Positions 1 to 8,985 of a stretch of DNA of 47,895 bases are shown here, piece by piece; the stretch's first letter is position 1; every line of letters begins with the position of its first letter. The stretch spans positions 1 through 47,895 of the forward strand of contig NZ_JAJEKE010000027.1 of assembly GCF_024363565.1 (NCBI RefSeq), in the 5' to 3' direction. This stretch comes from Lutispora saccharofermentans. GTDB taxonomy: Bacteria; Bacillota; Clostridia; Lutisporales; Lutisporaceae. The notes beneath the pieces are model-generated. The model worked only from the letters and a program-made list of their open reading frames with translations. It searched no databases and was not told the origin of the DNA. The position numbers were made by a program, and so were the translations under genes.

Positions 1-390
1 TTCTTGTTTTGAACTGATGTGTCTTTATATTCCGACTACTTATGCCGCAAAGATATCCACAACACAAATCTGCATCAAGCCGACAAAAATATTTAATTCA
101 TCTTTTTTTGTTGAAGATTGCTTTCAATATTTCAACATATATTATGTTAATATGCCATAATACATCAATTTATATGAATATTCTGCATTCACTCACATTG
201 TAAATTCAGATTTTTTAAATCCACATTATCCACATTATCCACAGAGATATGCACATATGTTCGAATATCCTTTTGAAAATATGTAATTTCAAGGGTTTAA
301 AAGCTCATATTTTAGTCGTTATTCGAGTTATCCACTCGTTACATAAAATTCTGTGGATAACTCATTCCTTATTGATAAAATCCTAAAATT
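1..390. other. DnaA-box cluster in AT-rich non-coding region
   Basis: No gene is visible in this AT-rich stretch. Two perfect DnaA boxes (TTATCCACA) are directly abutted at 226-234 and 235-243. A perfect inverted box (TGTGGATAA) is at 352-360. One-mismatch boxes are at 53-61 and 328-336. The cluster lies about 29 kb from dnaA, beyond the 3' end of dnaB. It could titrate DnaA, regulate a gene left of the window, or act as an auxiliary origin element. Strand bias of the genes places the main origin at dnaA instead. Confidence 0.6.
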
Positions 391-415
391 AAAAACCGCG
401 TATTTCGCGGTTTTT
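391..415 (-). terminator. Intrinsic terminator after dnaB
   Basis: Perfect 10-bp stem (AAAAACCGCG with CGCGGTTTTT) and a 5-nt loop, with a T run on either strand. It lies about 70 nt beyond the dnaB stop and could work in both directions. Confidence 0.8.
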
Positions 416-486
416 ATGATTCATATTAATACATAATTCTACTTTATAGCATTGACTTGAACTGGAGGATTGCATTAACGATGCTT

Positions 487-1818
487 CTATATCTTTGCCT
501 TATCTGCAAATTTAGTAAACTGCCCCAGCCATACCAATTCTACTGTCCCTGTAGGGCCGTTACGCTGCTTGGCAATTATTACTTCACCTATGTTTTTCTT
601 TTCCGAATCGGGATGATAGTATTCGTCTCTGTAAAGGAATATGACCACATCCGCATCCTGCTCTATGGCTCCGGATTCCCTTAGGTCTGATAGTATAGGC
701 CTGTGATCTGCTCTTACTTCCGGCGCACGGCTCAGCTGAGAAAGAGCTACCACCGGCACTTCCAGCTCACGGGCCAGCGCTTTAAGCGATCTTGATATGT
801 CAGAGACCTCCTGCTGCCTGCTGTCGTATCTGCCGCCGGCACCGGACATCAGCTGCAGATAATCTATGGCTATCATCCCAAGCCCATGCTCAATTTTTAA
901 TCGCCTGCATTTAGCCCTTATTTCAGTTACGGATATCGCGGGAGTGTCGTCTATAAATATAGGTTTATCGGCCAGCACCCCCATAGCCCGGGCCAGCTTT
1001 ATCCATTCATCTTCCGATATATCCCCGGTTCTCAGTCTATGAGCGTCTATCAATGCTTCTGAGCATAGCAGTCTTTGAGAAAGCTGCTCCTTTGACATTT
1101 CCAGAGAAAATATGGCCACAGGGATGCTTTCTCTTACTGCAGCATTTTGCACCAGATTCATCATCAAAGCAGATTTACCCATGGAAGGCCTTGCCGCGAT
1201 CAGTACCAAATCCGACCTTTGCAAGCCCGACAGCTTTTGATCTAAATCCGAAAAGCCTGTTGGTATTCCCGTAATTTTTCCTTTATTCAAATAAAGCTCT
1301 TCTATCCTGTCAAAATTCGCAGTCAATATTTTCTTTATCGGAACAAAACCCTGGGTGGATCTGTTCAAGGATATATCAAATATGCTTTTCTCCGCCTGAT
1401 CCACTACTGAAACAGGATCCTCAGGGTTATCATAGCATTTGGATATGATATCGTTAGATGACCTTATGAGCTTTCTCAGCAAGGATTTCTGTTCTACAAT
1501 CTTTACATATTGTTCTATATTGTGAGTCGTAGGCACAATATTCATAAGCTGGGTAAGATATGTTATACCCCCAACTGCATCCAAGGTGTTTCTTCCCTTT
1601 AGCTTTTCAGTTATGGTAATAAGGTCTACAGGGTTATTCTCATTATATATATCTACTATTGCTTCATAGATCTCTTTATGGACCTCCCTGTAAAAATCAT
1701 CCCCCTTTAGTATCTCCGTAGCTGCAGAAATAGCCTCTTTATCCAAAAGCATTGCTCCCAAAACAGATTGCTCCGCTTCCAGACTGTTCGGCGGTATCCT
1801 TTGTATCAGCTCATTCAT
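487..1818 (-). CDS. dnaB: Replicative DNA helicase DnaB
   Basis: Hexameric 5'-3' replicative helicase that unwinds DNA at the fork (called DnaC in Bacillus subtilis). The N-terminal domain begins with the family-typical PPNSLEAEQSVLGAMLL. The RecA-like C-terminal domain carries a Walker A motif, ARPSMGKSA, near residue 210, followed by FSLEMS and the IAIDYLQLM Walker B region. At 443 aa the length is normal. I start at the ATG at 1818, because GAGGTG lies about 7 nt upstream. A GTG two codons earlier would overlap that ribosome-binding site. The gene follows lonC with a 14-nt gap and ends at an intrinsic terminator, so it is probably the last gene of the rplI-lonC-dnaB transcript. No intein or truncation is seen. 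Confidence 0.97.
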   Translation of the reverse strand: MNELIQRIPPNSLEAEQSVLGAMLLDKEAISAATEILKGDDFYREVHKEIYEAIVDIYNENNPVDLITITEKLKGRNTLDAVGGITYLTQLMNIVPTTHNIEQYVKIVEQKSLLRKLIRSSNDIISKCYDNPEDPVSVVDQAEKSIFDISLNRSTQGFVPIKKILTANFDRIEELYLNKGKITGIPTGFSDLDQKLSGLQRSDLVLIAARPSMGKSALMMNLVQNAAVRESIPVAIFSLEMSKEQLSQRLLCSEALIDAHRLRTGDISEDEWIKLARAMGVLADKPIFIDDTPAISVTEIRAKCRRLKIEHGLGMIAIDYLQLMSGAGGRYDSRQQEVSDISRSLKALARELEVPVVALSQLSRAPEVRADHRPILSDLRESGAIEQDADVVIFLYRDEYYHPDSEKKNIGEVIIAKQRNGPTGTVELVWLGQFTKFADKAKI

Positions 1819-1832
1819 ATTCACACCTCAAA

Positions 1833-3653
1833 TCAACATCTGGTTAAAAATTCCACTACTTCTTTTATATTGCCTGCATATATTATGTTTATACCTTCAA
1901 TATCATAAGCGTCGCTTTTATTTTCAAAAGGTATCACCATATTCTTAAAGCCTGCTCTTATGGCAGCGCTTATTTTTTCTCTTATTCCCCCTACTGCCTT
2001 TATGCTCCCTCCTATGGATATTTCTCCTGTCACGCAGCAATCACCGCGCAAGGGTACCCCTGCCATCGAAGAATACAAAAGGCAAGTGATGGCAGCTCCG
2101 GCGGATGGCCCGTCTACCTTGCCCCCGCCTATGCAATTAACATGGATATCATATTTGTCAGGATTTATGTTCATATTGTTTTTTAGCACTGCAAGGGCAT
2201 TAAAAAGTGAATCCCTTATCATCGAACCGGCAGTTTCATTGAATCTTACGGAGCCCATTTCATCCTCCCTCTTAAAGGACAAGGCTTCAAATTCGATTAT
2301 GCTGCCCAAGTATCCGCTTACTCCGGCTCCGTATATCTTGCCGACTTCAGAGCCGTCATTGGCTTTTGCATATTCATCCCTTATGAGAGAACCCAATGCT
2401 TCATAGGCCCGCCCATAATCTATGACCACTCTCTCATCGGGCTTTTCAAACAAATGGCTTGAGTAGCAATCCAGCAGTACATTTACCGCTTTCCTTGCAT
2501 CGTAGGTGTATTTGCCGATAAGCTTCTTAGCCTCTTTGTCTATGCTTATGCCAAGCCTCTTTGCTCCGCTTTCCAATATGGATTCTATATCGCTGGGGCT
2601 TAACGGATTAAAAAATATTTCTGCACACCTGGATCTTAAGGCAGGGTTTACTTCTTCGGGCCTCCTTGTAGTAGCTCCTATCAAGATAAAATCCGCAGGT
2701 GCCCCTTCCTTAAAGAGCATATGGATATATTTAGGCATATCGTCGCTGCTTTCATCATAATAGGAAGAATCAAAGCTCACCTTTTTATCTTCCAATACTT
2801 TAAGAAGCTTATTTTGGAGCATTAGATCCAACTCGCCTATCTCATCGATAAACAAGATCCCTCCGTGAGCATCGGTGACAAGACCTGGCTTTGGCTCAGG
2901 CACTCCGATATCGGACAGGTCTTTTCTTGCCCCCTGATATATGGGATCATGAACAGAGCCCAGCAGCGGGTTTACCGCTTCTCTCGGATCCCACCTCAGT
3001 GTAGTTCCATTCACCTCAATAAAAGGCGCATCCTTTCTAAAAGGGCTGTACCTTCTCTCCTTGGCAGCCTTCAGGGCGATCCTGGCAGCAGAGGTCTTGC
3101 CTACTCCCGGAGGACCGTATATTATCACATGCTGGGGATATGGCGAAGCAATCTTTGATATCAACGCCTTTACGCCCTTGGATTGCCCAATTATTTCATC
3201 CTCTTCTTGAGGTCTCAAAATATCGGAAATTTGTTTCGTCAAAAATACCCTCTTTTTTTTCTCCAATTCCGCATATCTCTTTAGAGTGGATGCATTTTCA
3301 TTATCTGAGTGTTTTTTTATAACCTGGAGTTTTATCTGATTAAGATACTCTTTTTCGTTTTCCTCCATTTTGTGGAGTATTTGCTGATTTATCAGTTTTT
3401 CCGTATATACTCTGGCTGCTCTATCCGACAGCTTGTCCTTGAGTTTCATAAGAAGTTGGTCCAGATCATCCTGATCTTTTGCTGCAGAAATTTCTTCATT
3501 TGGGTTTAATATATCCCAAAGCCTTTGCGCTTTTGCTTTCGGGTCCTTGAGATCATCAAGACCTACGCATTTGCTGTCCCCATAAATCTTCCTGCTATAG
3601 TCTATAAGTACATCCAATAGTTCATCATTGCTGCATACTATGCTACTTCCCAA
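1833..3653 (-). CDS. lonC: Lon-family ATP-dependent protease LonC
   Basis: An AAA+ protease of the spore-former-specific LonC type (family knowledge: related to forespore LonB and restricted to some endospore formers). A helical N-terminal region of about 150 residues replaces the large Lon substrate domain. Walker A is YGPPGVGKTS (about 179-188) and Walker B is GGILFIDEIGELD (about 264-276). The C-terminal Lon protease domain has catalytic Ser517 in DGPSAG and Lys560 in GGIREK, a complete Ser-Lys dyad. Length is 606 aa. The start is TTG at 3653, 7 nt after GAAGAGGG. It sits between rplI (16-nt gap) and dnaB. A sporulation role is inferred from the family; no promoter specific to it was found. 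Confidence 0.9.
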   Translation of the reverse strand: MGSSIVCSNDELLDVLIDYSRKIYGDSKCVGLDDLKDPKAKAQRLWDILNPNEEISAAKDQDDLDQLLMKLKDKLSDRAARVYTEKLINQQILHKMEENEKEYLNQIKLQVIKKHSDNENASTLKRYAELEKKKRVFLTKQISDILRPQEEDEIIGQSKGVKALISKIASPYPQHVIIYGPPGVGKTSAARIALKAAKERRYSPFRKDAPFIEVNGTTLRWDPREAVNPLLGSVHDPIYQGARKDLSDIGVPEPKPGLVTDAHGGILFIDEIGELDLMLQNKLLKVLEDKKVSFDSSYYDESSDDMPKYIHMLFKEGAPADFILIGATTRRPEEVNPALRSRCAEIFFNPLSPSDIESILESGAKRLGISIDKEAKKLIGKYTYDARKAVNVLLDCYSSHLFEKPDERVVIDYGRAYEALGSLIRDEYAKANDGSEVGKIYGAGVSGYLGSIIEFEALSFKREDEMGSVRFNETAGSMIRDSLFNALAVLKNNMNINPDKYDIHVNCIGGGKVDGPSAGAAITCLLYSSMAGVPLRGDCCVTGEISIGGSIKAVGGIREKISAAIRAGFKNMVIPFENKSDAYDIEGINIIYAGNIKEVVEFLTRC

Positions 3654-3669
3654 CGTTGATCCCTCTTCC

Positions 3670-4116
3670 TTATTCTTCTGTAACTGTTACTTTGATTTTT
3701 GCCGATACTTCCGGATAAACCTTTACTTCTACATCTTGGGTCCCCAATGCCTTTATGGCATCATCCAGCACTATCTTCTTTTTATCTATTTCAATTTTAT
3801 GTTTTTGCTTTATGAGCTCTGCGATATCTTTGCCGGTGATGGAACCAAAAAGCTTTCCGTTGACACCGGCCTTTGTCTTGATCACAAGCTCAATCTTGCT
3901 CAGCCTCTCGGCCAATGCCTTAGCTTCCTCCAGCTCTTTCTTCTTTTTATTCTCCAATGAGCTTTTTTTGTCGGAGATCTCATTCAGCTTGCCTGCAGTA
4001 GCTTCCGCAGCAAGCTTCCTCGGAAATAAATAATTCCTGGCGTAACCATCACTTACATTTACTATATCATCTTTTTTCCCAAGAGATTTTACATCTTGCA
4101 AGAGAACGACTTTCAT
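3670..4116 (-). CDS. rplI: 50S ribosomal protein bL9
   Basis: Large-subunit protein bL9. The N-terminal domain has the family signature, [18 protein letters not shown] followed by VSDGYARNYLFPRKLA. A long charged central helix rich in Lys and Glu follows, then the C-terminal RNA-binding domain. At 148 aa it is full length. The start ATG overlaps the gdpP stop by 1 nt (TAATG), and GGAAGGTGAGAG lies upstream, so it is translationally coupled to gdpP. The order yybS-gdpP-rplI matches that in Bacillus. Confidence 0.97.
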   Translation of the reverse strand: MKVVLLQDVKSLGKKDDIVNVSDGYARNYLFPRKLAAEATAGKLNEISDKKSSLENKKKKELEEAKALAERLSKIELVIKTKAGVNGKLFGSITGKDIAELIKQKHKIEIDKKKIVLDDAIKALGTQDVEVKVYPEVSAKIKVTVTEE

Positions 4117-6116
4117 TATCTCTCACCTTCCTTTATATATTCATCAACTGCTTTCTTGACCAAAGCTATGGCTTCCTCCATATCTATGTCTGAAAGCTGG
4201 GCACCTGCTACCGTCAAATGCCCTCCGCCGCCAAGCTTCTCCAATACTACCTGCACATTTATATCCCCCAGGGATCTGCCGCTGATAAATATGTAGTTTT
4301 CTATCTCGGACAGCACAAAAGAAGCGTTGATGCCTTTTATGTTCAATAATTCATCTGCTGCCTGGGCAGCTATCAAAGCAGGATTGTCTATATGCTTTGA
4401 TATAACTGAGATAGCAATATTGTTTTTATACATTTGTGCATTTTTTACAACCTGGGCTCTCGCTAAAAAGGTATCCATATTGTCCTGGAACAGCTGCCTG
4501 GTCAAAGTAGTATCAGCTCCCGCCCTCCTCAAGAAGGATGCGGCTTCAAAGGTTCTCACTCCGGTCTGGAATGAGAAATTCTTGGTATCTATGAAAATAC
4601 CTGCCAGCAGTGCTTCTGCTTCAATCTGTTTGATCTTAGGCTTTTCAAACATGTACTGAAGTATCTCGGTTACAAGCTCGCTTGTAGAGGATGCATAAGG
4701 CTCTATATATGTGAGCACCGCATCATCTATAAATTCCGTGCCTCTTCGGTGATGGTCTATTATCACCTTTTTCTCCACCTTCTCAATCAAAAGGGGCTCA
4801 ACGGTAAAGCTTGGCCTGTGAACATCCACCACTATAAGAAGAGTGCCCTTGCTTGCGATGGCTATGGCGTCATTTCTTTTCACAAAGACATCGTCATACT
4901 CTTCATCTTCCTTAAGCTCTGCCCATAGATTATCTATACCTGCATTAACTCCGTCCAATACTATTCTAACCGGCTTATTATGATTTTTACAACATCTATA
5001 TATTCCCAAAGAAGCGCCCATGCAATCCAAATCCGGCATCTCATGGCCCATTATGAGCACATCCTGTGACTGCTCGATGAGCTGTCTCAATGCATAGGCG
5101 ATTACCCTGGCTTTTACTCTGGTCCTCTTTTCTACAGCCTTTGATTTACCGCCATAGAAAGAAAGCTTATCATAATTTTTCACTACCGCCTGATCGCCGC
5201 CGCGCCCCAAAGCTATATCCATAGCGCTCTTGGCAAATTTCTGAAGCTCTGCATGGGTTTTCCCGTTTACTCCCACACCTATGCTGAGAGTTAAAGGAAT
5301 TTTATTGCCTGAGTTTATCTCCCTTACCGTATCCAATATTTCAAAACGTTTTTCTTCCATTAAAGTGAGCTGTTTTTGATTAAAATGAAGTATGTATTCC
5401 CCGTTGAAATATTTCTGTATCGATGCATTGTTTATTGCCGCCCAGGAGCCGATGATCCTGTCCAGATCAGCCAATATCACCGGCTCGGATGCTTCCTCCA
5501 CATCCTTTAAAACTTCATCCAGATTATCGACTTCTAATATGGCAACCACATTTTTTTCTTCAAGATACCTGTTCTTGAGATTCATGTATTCGGTTTTATC
5601 AACCAAGTATGTAATTATGATCCTCTTATCCTTGCCATCTTCTGATACATTAAAGGGCTCGCAATGCAAATCATAATACCTGTCCTTGACCTTTGTGTTC
5701 CTGAATTCCTTCTTTTCCTCTTTCAAAATAATTTCTGTGTCATAGCCCGGCAAATATGTATCCACTTTCTTATCCAGCAGATAATCGCCCTGGAATATCT
5801 CCAGGAATAAGGAATTATACCAGCTGATATTGCCCTCGTCATCAGAAATTACCAAAGGAAACGGCAAATTCAGTATGGCATTTTTTGTTGCAAAGTCCAC
5901 ACTTTCCGACAGCTTTTCGATATAGAGCCTGAGCTCCTCCTTTTTTTGAGTTTTTTGCTTAACATTGTAGTAAATAAGATAGAGCAACAGTATTGCCCCC
6001 AGCAATCCTATAAACAGATTATAGTAGCCGATGATCAAGATACCGACGCCTATTATCCACAGATAGATATTGGAGTCAGGCAATATCATCCTGTAAAAAA
6101 ACCTGCCTTTCATCAT
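4116..6116 (-). CDS. gdpP: Cyclic-di-AMP phosphodiesterase GdpP (DHH/DHHA1)
   Basis: Membrane-bound phosphodiesterase that hydrolyses c-di-AMP, a second messenger controlling potassium and osmotic balance. Two transmembrane helices (about 17-50) are followed by a degenerate PAS region (about 80-170) and a degenerate GGDEF domain (about 190-310). The DHH domain has [13 protein letters not shown] (357-369), VDVHRP (430-435) and IDHHRRG (453-459), the Mn-binding set. The DHHA1 domain ends with [11 protein letters not shown]. Length is 666 aa, as expected (B. subtilis YybT type). It overlaps the upstream membrane gene by 4 nt (ATGA) and rplI by 1 nt, so the three form one operon. All catalytic motifs look intact. 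Confidence 0.95.
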   Translation of the reverse strand: MMKGRFFYRMILPDSNIYLWIIGVGILIIGYYNLFIGLLGAILLLYLIYYNVKQKTQKKEELRLYIEKLSESVDFATKNAILNLPFPLVISDDEGNISWYNSLFLEIFQGDYLLDKKVDTYLPGYDTEIILKEEKKEFRNTKVKDRYYDLHCEPFNVSEDGKDKRIIITYLVDKTEYMNLKNRYLEEKNVVAILEVDNLDEVLKDVEEASEPVILADLDRIIGSWAAINNASIQKYFNGEYILHFNQKQLTLMEEKRFEILDTVREINSGNKIPLTLSIGVGVNGKTHAELQKFAKSAMDIALGRGGDQAVVKNYDKLSFYGGKSKAVEKRTRVKARVIAYALRQLIEQSQDVLIMGHEMPDLDCMGASLGIYRCCKNHNKPVRIVLDGVNAGIDNLWAELKEDEEYDDVFVKRNDAIAIASKGTLLIVVDVHRPSFTVEPLLIEKVEKKVIIDHHRRGTEFIDDAVLTYIEPYASSTSELVTEILQYMFEKPKIKQIEAEALLAGIFIDTKNFSFQTGVRTFEAASFLRRAGADTTLTRQLFQDNMDTFLARAQVVKNAQMYKNNIAISVISKHIDNPALIAAQAADELLNIKGINASFVLSEIENYIFISGRSLGDINVQVVLEKLGGGGHLTVAGAQLSDIDMEEAIALVKKAVDEYIKEGER

Positions 6117-7081
6117 ATCCCCCCGATATGCCTTTTATCTAATTTTCTAAAGTTGAAAATCGCATCAATGAGTCCGACAATTGTAAGGTAATTGGATAAG
6201 GTAAGAAATAAAAATACGAGTATAAACACCTTAAAGGGCCTGGCCACCTTGTACTTTTCCAGAAAGAATGAAGCGGCAGACAAGCCTACGATAGTAAACA
6301 CCCACCTTACAATATAAATTATGTTTATCTGAACCGTTTGAATGTTCGGTATCTGCAAGTATGAAGCCATCATAGTCAAAAGCACTATTACCAGCATGCC
6401 CAGAGAAAAATTATCCGGAAGCCTCCATTGCGAAAAGGGTTTTACATCTTCTATCTGATATTTCATCCTTCCAAGTATCAGCTTTACGGCCTTGAAATTG
6501 ATGAATGAAAACAGCATGCCGTTCATAAGAAATAATGTGGGTATTATGTATTGCATGGCCGTTATGCCTTCTTTCATCATTGTTACAATGCTGTTCAACT
6601 GATCCTCCGATATACCCATGGACTTATAAAGGCTTACTGTCGTATCTATAGATTCGTTCATAATTTTCATAAGCTGCTCTATAACCTGAGCGGCTGATTG
6701 GCCGGCTATAAAAAAACCAAACAGTATTCCGAAAACGGAGCATAAGGCCAACACCAGACCGGAGACGGTGATATTTACACTCGGACTGACCTTCCTGTTC
6801 ATCAGCCAGCCCATAACAATACCCGATATCCCAAATACCATAAAAAGATATAGGCCGCTGAAGGGCTCTGTAAATATGGAAACAATTGCTCCGGCTACTG
6901 CTGCAGATATAAAGCTGACCTTGAATCCATTCCTGAAGCCGATGATTATTATAGGAGTCGCCCAAAACATACCTATCAAGGAGAGCAAAGGCATATAGTA
7001 GACCATTATTCCCAAAGCTGCTGTTACGGAAGCAAAGATAGCGCCTTCCACCAAGGCTTTTGTATTCATACTATTTTTCAT
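6113..7081 (-). CDS. yybS: DUF2232 (YybS-like) membrane protein
   Basis: Polytopic membrane protein of 322 aa in the DUF2232/YybS family. About eight hydrophobic segments are visible, with a hydrophilic stretch near residues 150-180. It resembles transporter S-components in overall layout, but the substrate is unknown. The start is set at the ATG at 7081, preceded by AAGAGGTG and 4 nt. The open frame continues further upstream but would overlap the MazG-like gene. It overlaps gdpP by 4 nt. The linkage yybS-gdpP-rplI is conserved in Firmicutes, which supports the assignment more than any motif does. Confidence 0.85.
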   Translation of the reverse strand: MKNSMNTKALVEGAIFASVTAALGIMVYYMPLLSLIGMFWATPIIIIGFRNGFKVSFISAAVAGAIVSIFTEPFSGLYLFMVFGISGIVMGWLMNRKVSPSVNITVSGLVLALCSVFGILFGFFIAGQSAAQVIEQLMKIMNESIDTTVSLYKSMGISEDQLNSIVTMMKEGITAMQYIIPTLFLMNGMLFSFINFKAVKLILGRMKYQIEDVKPFSQWRLPDNFSLGMLVIVLLTMMASYLQIPNIQTVQINIIYIVRWVFTIVGLSAASFFLEKYKVARPFKVFILVFLFLTLSNYLTIVGLIDAIFNFRKLDKRHIGGI

Positions 7082-7091
7082 TATGCACCTC

Positions 7092-7406
7092 TTATCTATG
7101 TTTCTGCAAATAATCGGAAAGGTCTGATAGGTCACCATACCATTTCTCTGTTTCATGCTCTTCAAGCATGCCAATTTTTATTTTGTCCATTATTTTAGAA
7201 TCAATTACTCCATAAGATAGCCCAAGGCGTTTTCCTAATATATATGTAACCATTACCAGGTTCGCCAATATGTCCAAAAGAGCATCACGGCTTGCCTTGC
7301 TTCCCTTGAGCAATATCTGATGTAATGATGCTACAGATGTCAAAAGCTCACTTTTTAAGAACTCGATTATTCTGATATTTCTCGTAATATCAGTTTCCTT
7401 TTGCAA
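7092..7406 (-). CDS. MazG-like family protein
   Basis: Small protein of 104 aa resembling the Firmicutes MazG-like family, an all-alpha relative of NTP pyrophosphohydrolases. The visible core is DITRNIRIIEFLKSELL, then an alpha-helical ILANLVMVTYILGKRLGL segment and an acidic tail (MLEEHETEKWYGDL). The full Mg-binding EExxE signature of true MazG is not obvious, so catalytic activity is uncertain. I choose the TTG at 7406, because GAGGGGGG lies 7 nt upstream; ATG codons further upstream have no site. It ends 10 nt before yybS and probably heads that operon. Confidence 0.75.
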   Translation of the reverse strand: MQKETDITRNIRIIEFLKSELLTSVASLHQILLKGSKASRDALLDILANLVMVTYILGKRLGLSYGVIDSKIMDKIKIGMLEEHETEKWYGDLSDLSDYLQKHR

Positions 7407-7572
7407 TGCGCTTCCCCCCCTCATCCATGCCATATGCAACCAAGCTATCATATGCATATTTCTATTATACTGCTGATAGCAGCAAATAACCTATACTCCG
7501 CCTTAATTGAGAATACTGCCAATGTTAATTATTATAATAGCACACCAGGCTTTTGTGTACAACAAAAGAAAA

Positions 7573-7595
7573 AACCCAGGTTTTTATCCCGGGTT
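7573..7595 (-). terminator. Intrinsic terminator after rpsR
   Basis: On the minus strand AACCCGGG pairs with CCTGGGTT (8 bp, one G-U pair) around a 7-nt loop and is followed by TTTTCTTTTG. It begins just after the rpsR stop and ends the rpsF-ssb-rpsR operon. Confidence 0.85.
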
Positions 7596-7600
7596 AAATT

Positions 7601-7855
7601 TTATTCTGCTGTAAAAGGCAGTAAGGCAATGTTTCTTGCTCTCTTAACTGCCAGAGTAAGCTGTCTTTGATGCTTTGCACAGTTTCCTGAAATTCTTCTT
7701 GGTATAATCTTTCCTCTTTCAGTAATATACCTGCGCAGTTTATTTACATCTTTATAATCTATTGATTCAACCTTGTCAATGCAAAAGTTGCAAACACGCT
7801 TTTTCGGCTTGCGCATTTTTCCGCCGCCACCGGCTGAATTTCCACGTCTATTCAA
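7601..7855 (-). CDS. rpsR: 30S ribosomal protein bS18
   Basis: Small-subunit protein bS18, 84 aa, partner of bS6. The core motif [19 protein letters not shown] and the conserved tail [19 protein letters not shown] are present. A Gly-rich basic leader (about residues 4-16) precedes it. Cysteines in VCNFC and GNCAKH fit the zinc-binding C+ form of S18 (inference from the residue pattern). The start is a TTG at 7855, with GGAGGG 7 nt upstream. It is the third gene of the rpsF-ssb-rpsR operon, 21 nt after ssb. Confidence 0.96.
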   Translation of the reverse strand: MNRRGNSAGGGGKMRKPKKRVCNFCIDKVESIDYKDVNKLRRYITERGKIIPRRISGNCAKHQRQLTLAVKRARNIALLPFTAE

Positions 7856-7876
7856 AACCGTTCCCTCCTATCCATA

Positions 7877-8284
7877 CTAAAATGGAAGATCGTCTTCCTC
7901 GTCTACAGGATGGAAATCTTCTGTCTCAAGGCCAAAGCCGCTTTGTCCAGCCTGGCTCCTTGAATCAGAGGCTCTATCCAAAAATCCAACTTCATCGGCG
8001 ACTACCTCATACGAATAATGGCGCTTGCCTTCCTGGTCATCCCAAGTTCTGGACTGAAGCCTCCCTGATACTGACACCAACCTGCCCTTGCCCATATATT
8101 TATGAACATTCTCTGCTATTTTGCCAAAAACCACGATAGGTAAAAAATCGGCAGCCTGTTGACCGTCTCTTTTAAAGGCTCTATCCACTGCAACAGTAAA
8201 CCTGGTTATAGCCATTTGATTGTCGGGAGTGTACCTTATTTCAGGGTCTCTGGTCAATCTGCCAACAAGAGCAACTTTATTCAT
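7877..8284 (-). CDS. ssb: Single-stranded DNA-binding protein
   Basis: SSB coats single-stranded DNA at replication forks and recruits repair proteins. The OB-fold N-terminus (MNKVALVGRLTRDPEIRY) and the block FLPIVVFGKIAENVHKYMGKG are typical. A short disordered linker leads to the acidic protein-interaction tip DEEDDLPF. The length, 135 aa, is slightly short because the linker is brief. It lies between rpsF (20-nt gap) and rpsR, the standard arrangement. Confidence 0.97.
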   Translation of the reverse strand: MNKVALVGRLTRDPEIRYTPDNQMAITRFTVAVDRAFKRDGQQAADFLPIVVFGKIAENVHKYMGKGRLVSVSGRLQSRTWDDQEGKRHYSYEVVADEVGFLDRASDSRSQAGQSGFGLETEDFHPVDEEDDLPF

Positions 8285-8304
8285 ACTATTTACACCGCCC
8301 TTTG

Positions 8305-8589
8305 TTATTTTTCAATTTTTACTATAAGATGTCTTAGTACATCTTCAGTTATACCAAATACTCTATCCAACTCTCTTGGAATTTCGCTTCCTGCTTTATA
8401 CTTCATGTAAACATAATAGCCTTCTGTATAATCTTCAATAGGATAAGCAAGCTTTCTCTTGCCCCAATCGTCGATTGTTTCAAACTCTCCGTTTACTTCA
8501 ATAAGAGCTTTGAACTTTTCTACAATGGGCTTTACAGCCTCTTCTTCTACATCAGGCTTTATGATGTAAATTGTTTCATATAAATTCAT
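8305..8589 (-). CDS. rpsF: 30S ribosomal protein bS6
   Basis: bS6, 94 aa, binds bS18 in the 30S platform. The ferredoxin-like fold starts with LYETIYIIKPDVEEE and includes the conserved DWGKRKLAYPIEDYTEGYY block. I start at the ATG at 8589, with GGAGGAGGTG upstream; a GTG 12 nt earlier lies inside the ribosome-binding site. First gene of the operon. The promoter at 8659-8687 and the structured leader described separately precede it. Confidence 0.96.
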   Translation of the reverse strand: MNLYETIYIIKPDVEEEAVKPIVEKFKALIEVNGEFETIDDWGKRKLAYPIEDYTEGYYVYMKYKAGSEIPRELDRVFGITEDVLRHLIVKIEK

Positions 8590-8599
8590 AATAATATTC

Positions 8600-8650
8600 A
8601 CCTCCTCCCCACGGACTAACGGCCCTGCTCTCGCAGAGCGAGGAATTTAC
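8600..8650 (-). promoter_or_regulatory. rpsF leader hairpin, candidate S6:S18 autoregulatory site
   Basis: On the minus strand the roughly 60-nt leader contains GCTCT-GCG-AGAGC (stem-loop; an alternative CTCGC/GCGAG pairing exists). It is followed by GGGCCGTTAGTCCGTGGGG, with two CCG trinucleotides just before the ribosome-binding site. In other bacteria a leader with an exposed CCG binds the bS6:bS18 complex and represses the operon. Position and CCG content fit, but the consensus was not computed. Confidence 0.5.
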
Positions 8651-8658
8651 GCCATAAC

Positions 8659-8687
8659 ATTATACCATTAACGCTTGTTTATATCAA
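8659..8687 (-). promoter_or_regulatory. Promoter of rpsF-ssb-rpsR
   Basis: Minus-strand TTGATA (8682-8687), 17-nt spacer, perfect TATAAT (8659-8664). It lies across the 3' end of the DUF951 gene and 70 nt upstream of rpsF, so the operon can be transcribed independently of upstream genes. Confidence 0.8.
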
Positions 8688-8908
8688 CTGTCTATCTCAA
8701 TATTTTCTTCAGGCTGGACAGATTTTATTACTTTTTTTACAGACTTTTCAAATTTTACTCTGGGAAGCATGACTACTCTGCCGCATCCCAGGCATTTGAT
8801 CTTAAAATCAGCACCTACCCTTGTCACTTCCCACTGGTTGCTGCCGCAAGGGTGCCCTTTTCTGGTCTCAACAATGTCTCCCACACTATATTTTTTCGGA
8901 TAATACAT
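8684..8908 (-). CDS. yyzM: DUF951 protein (YyzM type)
   Basis: Small basic protein of 74 aa in the DUF951 family, common in Firmicutes and usually encoded near rpsF or ychF. Core features are GDIVETRKGHPCG, NQWEVTRVGADFKIKC and CLGCGRVVMLPR. The three cysteines (HPCG, KCLGCG) suggest a small metal-binding beta-barrel, and nucleic-acid binding is often guessed; no function is established. The start ATG has GGAGGG 5 nt upstream. Its end overlaps the rpsF promoter. Confidence 0.88.
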   Translation of the reverse strand: MYYPKKYSVGDIVETRKGHPCGSNQWEVTRVGADFKIKCLGCGRVVMLPRVKFEKSVKKVIKSVQPEENIEIDS

Positions 8909-8985
8909 ATTTACCCTCCAATCATTCCTTATTGATTACATTTATATATCCGGAATGCATAAAATCCGCTCCCTTTGGCATCCCA

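Noticed and set aside
1..390. Main chromosomal origin at the left edge
   Set aside because: Gene orientation switches at dnaA, not here; the cluster is more likely auxiliary.
7573..7595. Noc-binding site around CCCGGG
   Set aside because: Flanks do not match ATTTCCCGGGAAAT; it is the rpsR terminator.
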